Source: Cryomorphaceae bacterium (GTDB taxonomy: Bacteria; Bacteroidota; Bacteroidia; Flavobacteriales_D; Crocinitomicaceae). Taken from it: DNA of 54,108 nt. The stretch spans positions 1-54,108 of the forward strand of contig JAIXUE010000013.1 in the NCBI GenBank assembly GCA_027483605.1, written 5' to 3'. Numbering within the stretch: position 1 is the first letter of the stretch; each line of letters starts with the position of its first letter. The notes beneath the pieces are model-generated. The model was not told where the DNA came from and ran no database searches. It worked only from the letters and a program-made list of their open reading frames with translations. Positions 50,743 through 54,108 of the stretch are shown piece by piece. A program made the position numbers and the translations under genes.

Positions 50743-52293
50743 ATGGACGCACCCGACAACAATCGAAAACCTATTGCACGCATCAAAACCCAAACCCAGC
50801 CTTTTGCTGAATTGGGTAGAATACCACCTCAAGCAATTGATATTGAACAAGTTGTATTAGGCGCCATGATGCTTGAAAGCAGAGCCATCAACGACACCAT
50901 CGATATCCTTTCTGAAAAGACTTTCTACGATGTGCGGCACCAATATATTTTCAAAGCCATTCGCGCACTTTTTGCAGCCACTAACCCGATCGATTTAGTC
51001 ACTGTCACTTCACAGCTGCAAAAAAGTGGTGAACTCGAACTCGCAGGCGGCGCCTCATATGTAAGTTCCCTGACTACTCGCGTAGCTAGTGCTGCACACG
51101 TTCAGCACCATGCACGAATCTTGGCAGAAAAATTCATCAAACGAGAACTCATCAACGTGAGTTCAAAAATCATCCGAGATGCCTACGACGACACCCGCGA
51201 TGTGTTTGATTTGCTCAATGACGCTGAATCTGACCTTTTCAGTATTGCTGAAAACAACATGTCCAAGCAAGTGGGCTCTATGTCTTATATCGTTCAGGAA
51301 GCCATCCACGAAATCGAACTTGCCTCCAAAAACACCGATGGTGTTTCGGGTATTCCAACTGGATTTCACGACCTCGACAAAGTTACTTCTGGTTGGCAGC
51401 GCTCTGACATGATTGTCTTGGCTGCTCGCCCAGGTATGGGTAAAACTGCTTTTGTACTTTCTATGGCCCGCAATACCGCCGTCGATTACGGCAAAGGGGT
51501 GGCGGTTTTCTCACTCGAGATGTCTTCTGTGCAGTTGGTCAAGCGTCTTATTGCCTCTGAGTCTCGTATATCTGCAGAAAAACTAAGAAAAGGAGATCTC
51601 AAAGAGCATGAATTTCAGCAACTCCACTCCCGTATTGGCAAGCTAGCTGAAGCACCCATTTTTATCGATGACACCCCCGGTATCAACATCTTCGACTTTA
51701 GAGCAAAATGTCGCAGGCTAAAAGCCCAGCACAACATCGACCTCATCATCATCGACTACCTGCAATTGATGAGTGCCAAAGATTCCAAAAGTGGCGGCAA
51801 CCGCGAACAAGAAATCTCCACGATTTCGCGTTCGATCAAAGAAATCGCTAAAGAGCTCAATGTCCCGATTATTGCACTTTCACAGCTGAGCCGTTCTGTC
51901 GAGACCCGCGGCGGAGACAAGCGTCCGATGCTCTCCGACTTGCGCGAATCTGGTGCCATTGAGCAAGATGCGGATATCGTCTCGTTCATCTACCGCCCGG
52001 AATACTATGACCTTACCCAAGATGCCGACGGTAACTCTACCCTTGGTATCGGCGAAATCATCATTGCCAAGCACCGAAATGGCGCACTAAAGAACGTGAG
52101 GCTGCGCTTTGTTCCAGAATTTGCACGTTTTGAAAACATCGATGAAGTGGAGGCACTTGATCTTTCTGGCGGCACCAACACCAGCCTCAATCAATTCAAC
52201 CAAGAATTCTCTACCTATACCATCAAAAGTAAAATGGATGAAAGCAATGAAGATATTTTCAGCAAAGAAAACAATGACGAAGATCCCTTCTAA
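50743..52293 (+). CDS. dnaB: Replicative DNA helicase
   Basis: 516 residues, a normal DnaB length. The N-terminal domain (PPQAIDIEQVVLGAMMLESRAI) is followed by the RecA-like helicase: Walker A ARPGMGKTAF, FSLEMSS, Walker B LIIIDYLQLM, and the C-terminal SQLSRSVETR and SDLRESGAIEQDAD motifs. It unwinds the replication fork as a hexamer. The tail after residue ~480 is acidic. It is preceded by a promoter 4 nt from the ATG. The stop overlaps the following gene by 20 nt. Confidence 0.97.
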   Translation: MDAPDNNRKPIARIKTQTQPFAELGRIPPQAIDIEQVVLGAMMLESRAINDTIDILSEKTFYDVRHQYIFKAIRALFAATNPIDLVTVTSQLQKSGELELAGGASYVSSLTTRVASAAHVQHHARILAEKFIKRELINVSSKIIRDAYDDTRDVFDLLNDAESDLFSIAENNMSKQVGSMSYIVQEAIHEIELASKNTDGVSGIPTGFHDLDKVTSGWQRSDMIVLAARPGMGKTAFVLSMARNTAVDYGKGVAVFSLEMSSVQLVKRLIASESRISAEKLRKGDLKEHEFQQLHSRIGKLAEAPIFIDDTPGINIFDFRAKCRRLKAQHNIDLIIIDYLQLMSAKDSKSGGNREQEISTISRSIKEIAKELNVPIIALSQLSRSVETRGGDKRPMLSDLRESGAIEQDADIVSFIYRPEYYDLTQDADGNSTLGIGEIIIAKHRNGALKNVRLRFVPEFARFENIDEVEALDLSGGTNTSLNQFNQEFSTYTIKSKMDESNEDIFSKENNDEDPF

Positions 52294-53551
52294 ACTGCTC
52301 CTCTTTTTATTTAGTATCCTTTTCAGTTTCCAGAGTTGGGGCTCTCGAATTCTCGTTCCCATGGACGAAGCACAGCGCGACCACCTCAAAGCATATGGCT
52401 TGGCCTACTGGACACTAGAAAACCAAATCACCATCGAATGGCTGCTCAATTACAGAGGTGGCAGCTTTTTAATTCCTCACCTCCAGCGCATCGAAGAAGA
52501 ATTGCTCTTGCGCAACATCAGCTATCAAGTTTTGGCCGATGGTCAGGTCAACAAAATCAAAAGCGAAATTGCCGACCCAGAAGTCAATATGGAAGTGGTG
52601 CAATTGGAAAAGGCTCCCAAAATTGCCGTCTACACGCCACCCAACAAACTCCCCTGGGACGACGCTGTGACGCTTGTCTTGACCTACGCTGAAATCAAAT
52701 ACGACAAAATCTACGACTCAGCAATCGTCAACGGGATCTTGCCCAAATACGACTGGCTGCACCTGCACCACGAAGACTTCACCGGGCAATACGGCAAATT
52801 CTATAGCTCGGCACGCATGCAAAGTTGGTATCAGCAAGAAGTACAACGTTCAGAAGCAGCTGCTGCTCAACTTGGCTTTGCCTCTACGGCGGCACTCAAA
52901 CGCGCCGTTGCTTTGAACATCCGAAATTTCGTCATTGGCGGCGGCTTCTTATTTACGATGTGTTCCGGAACAGATTCTTTTGATATTGCCCTTGCAGCGC
53001 AAGGTGTGGATATCCAAGAAGCGATTTTTGACGGCAGCCCCTCAGATCCGCGCGCCCAAGAAAAACTCGACTTCAACCAAACATTTGCTTTTCAAGATTT
53101 TCATATCATCAAAGATCCAATGGTCTATGAATACAGCGACATCGATGGCACCGACTTGCGCACCCAACGACAAATCACTGAAAAATCTGATCAATTCACG
53201 CTTTTCGATTTTTCGGCCAAATGGGATGTCGTCCCTACGATGCTCACACAGTGCCATGTCGATGTCATCAATGGCTTCATGGGGCAAACAACTGACTTCC
53301 ATAAAGAATTCATCAAGCCCAATGTACTTATCCTCGGAGAAAATAAAGCAGCCAATACCGCAAAATATGTGCACGGATCCTTCGGACAAGGCACCTGGAC
53401 TTTTTATGGTGGCCACGACCCAGAAGACTACCAACACCTTGTGGGGGACCCGCCAACCGACCTCAATTTACACCCAAACTCACCAGGTTACCGACTGATA
53501 CTCAACAACATTCTTTTCCCTGCAGCTAAAAAACAAAAACGCAAGACATAG
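52274..53551 (+). CDS. Envelope protein of the family loosely named 'asparagine synthetase B'
   Basis: 425 residues from ATG 52274, with a signal peptide (KLLLFLFSILFSFQSWG). Two parts are visible: SRILVPMDEAQRDHLKAYGLAYWTLENQ with WLLNYRGGSF near the N-terminus, and GGGFLFTMCSGTDSFD (Cys230) in the middle, which looks like a class I glutamine amidotransferase nucleophile elbow. It is not a true AsnB: the ATP-pyrophosphatase domain and the N-terminal Cys are absent, and it is exported. In Bacteroidota this family is often labelled asparagine synthetase B. Its function is unknown. It overlaps dnaB by 20 nt, so it is probably co-transcribed with it. Confidence 0.6.
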   Translation: MTKIPSKLLLFLFSILFSFQSWGSRILVPMDEAQRDHLKAYGLAYWTLENQITIEWLLNYRGGSFLIPHLQRIEEELLLRNISYQVLADGQVNKIKSEIADPEVNMEVVQLEKAPKIAVYTPPNKLPWDDAVTLVLTYAEIKYDKIYDSAIVNGILPKYDWLHLHHEDFTGQYGKFYSSARMQSWYQQEVQRSEAAAAQLGFASTAALKRAVALNIRNFVIGGGFLFTMCSGTDSFDIALAAQGVDIQEAIFDGSPSDPRAQEKLDFNQTFAFQDFHIIKDPMVYEYSDIDGTDLRTQRQITEKSDQFTLFDFSAKWDVVPTMLTQCHVDVINGFMGQTTDFHKEFIKPNVLILGENKAANTAKYVHGSFGQGTWTFYGGHDPEDYQHLVGDPPTDLNLHPNSPGYRLILNNILFPAAKKQKRKT

Positions 53552-53557
53552 TTTTTC

Positions 53558-53586
53558 AAAAGAAGCGTTTGTTTTCGCTTTTTTTT
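53558..53586 (+). terminator. Terminator after the 'AsnB-like' gene
   Basis: AAAAGAAGCG (53558-53567), loop TTTGTTTT, CGCTTTTTTT (53576-53585; one G-U pair), then T's. The 108-nt gap to rho also holds a weak TAnnCTTG at 53590-53597. Confidence 0.7.
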
Positions 53587-53659
53587 ACTTAAACTTGCAA
53601 CGAATTTCCAATCGCCCATTTCAGGGCCAGCTCCAAATTCAGCTTATAACTTACCATTG

Positions 53660-54108
53660 ATGGATTTAAAGACCTTAGAGAGTAAAAAGATCTCGGACTT
53701 ACGTGTTATTGCACAAAGCCTTGGCATTGACGCCGGCAGCCTAAAGAAAAACGAACTCATTGCCGCTATTTCAAATCAAAGCGAAACGAGCTCTACAGCA
53801 GATGCACCTGTGCGTAAGCGCGGACGCAAGCCCAAAAACCCCGATGCAACAATAGCAGCTCCAACAGCAGCTCCAACAGCAGACGCAGAACAAACGCCGT
53901 TAGTCAAAGCAGAAAAAACACCTGCAGTAGAAAATGTTGCCGAAGCAGAAAGCGCAAGAGCACCTCGTCAGCGTCAAGCGCAACAACAGCAGCGCTTTGA
54001 AAACCGCAACCAGCGCCCTGAGCAACAAAGACAGCAAGATCAAAACCAAAATAAAGGGCAAGATCACAATAGAACTCCGGATCACAACCGAACTCAAGAT
54101 CAGCACAG
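53660..54108 (+). CDS. rho: Transcription termination factor Rho (partial, N-terminus)
   Basis: The first 149 residues are present; the gene leaves the window at the right edge. It begins MDLKTLESKKISDLRVIAQSL, the Rho N-terminal (SAP-like) helical domain, followed by GRKPKNP and a long disordered stretch rich in Ala, Gln, Arg and Asn (RQAQQQQRFENRNQRPEQQ). Such an insertion before the RNA-binding domain is common in Bacteroidota Rho. It is a ring ATPase releasing nascent RNA. The RNA-binding and ATPase motifs are out of view, so the call rests on the N-terminus. Confidence 0.8.
   Translation, partial: MDLKTLESKKISDLRVIAQSLGIDAGSLKKNELIAAISNQSETSSTADAPVRKRGRKPKNPDATIAAPTAAPTADAEQTPLVKAEKTPAVENVAEAESARAPRQRQAQQQQRFENRNQRPEQQRQQDQNQNKGQDHNRTPDHNRTQDQH

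Noticed and set aside
53853..53882. Short direct repeats in the rho N-terminus
   Set aside because: These are low-complexity Ala/Pro/Thr codons, not a mobile or regulatory repeat.
1..54108. CRISPR arrays, insertion sequences, prophage or integrase genes
   Set aside because: Looked for regular direct repeats, transposase motifs and terminal inverted repeats; none seen.

Overview
The window is chromosomal DNA from a member of the Bacteroidota, most likely an aquatic Flavobacteriales bacterium. Several features point there. Many promoters match the Bacteroidota -7 consensus TAnnTTTG, and Shine-Dalgarno sequences are almost absent. Secreted proteins end in type IX secretion (T9SS) C-terminal domains, E1 alpha and beta of a 2-oxoacid dehydrogenase are fused, and there is a proteorhodopsin and a CrtI/CrtD-family carotenoid desaturase. 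Gene density is high, with mostly housekeeping genes and a few accessory islands. I see no insertion sequence, prophage or CRISPR array. Both ends are cut: typA at the left edge and rho at the right.

Layout. 1-5000: typA and a DEAD-box helicase (minus), then a DUF5606-type protein, an M3 peptidase and tRNA-Met (plus). 5100-8560: a tightly overlapping four-gene phospholipid cassette (permuted NlpC/LRAT-like plus alpha/beta-hydrolase fusion, CDP-alcohol phosphatidyltransferase, CdsA, PlsC) resembling the enterobacterial ynbABC module. 8560-9165: a hicAB toxin-antitoxin pair with a striking operator. 9190-21070: a secreted protein, a carotenoid desaturase, HU, an SDR, GmhA, an APC permease, UvrA, an alpha-oxoamine synthase, RhlE and CutC. 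21144-24423: fused E1 and a green-tuned proton-pumping proteorhodopsin. 24598-32145: SppA, a large M1 peptidase and a MopE-repeat T9SS protein. 32293-34806: pnp and rpsO. 34916-36449: a cobalamin riboswitch controlling one secreted beta-propeller-like protein, reminiscent of BtuG. 36519-39407: a translationally coupled operon (PRTase, MurQ, agmatinase family, membrane protein). 39389-46362: NlpC/P60 and repeat protein, an active/inactive M16 protease pair and a BNR-repeat T9SS protein. 46420-54108: dnaX with an A10 frameshift site, menE, a membrane DnaJ-like protein, an endonuclease III lacking its Fe-S cysteines, dnaB, an envelope protein often labelled 'asparagine synthetase B', and the start of rho.

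The most notable points are: (i) dnaX split by a -1 frame change at an A10 run, consistent with programmed tau/gamma production; (ii) a lone cobalamin-riboswitch-controlled T9SS beta-propeller candidate; (iii) a proteorhodopsin with Gly at the carotenoid-antenna fenestration position, in the same window as a carotenoid desaturase; (iv) the phospholipid cassette with a non-canonical CDP-alcohol phosphotransferase motif; and (v) a recurrent arrangement in which TAnnTTTG lies only 3-4 nt before the ATG, implying leaderless transcripts. All assignments are by reading the sequence; no database search was run.
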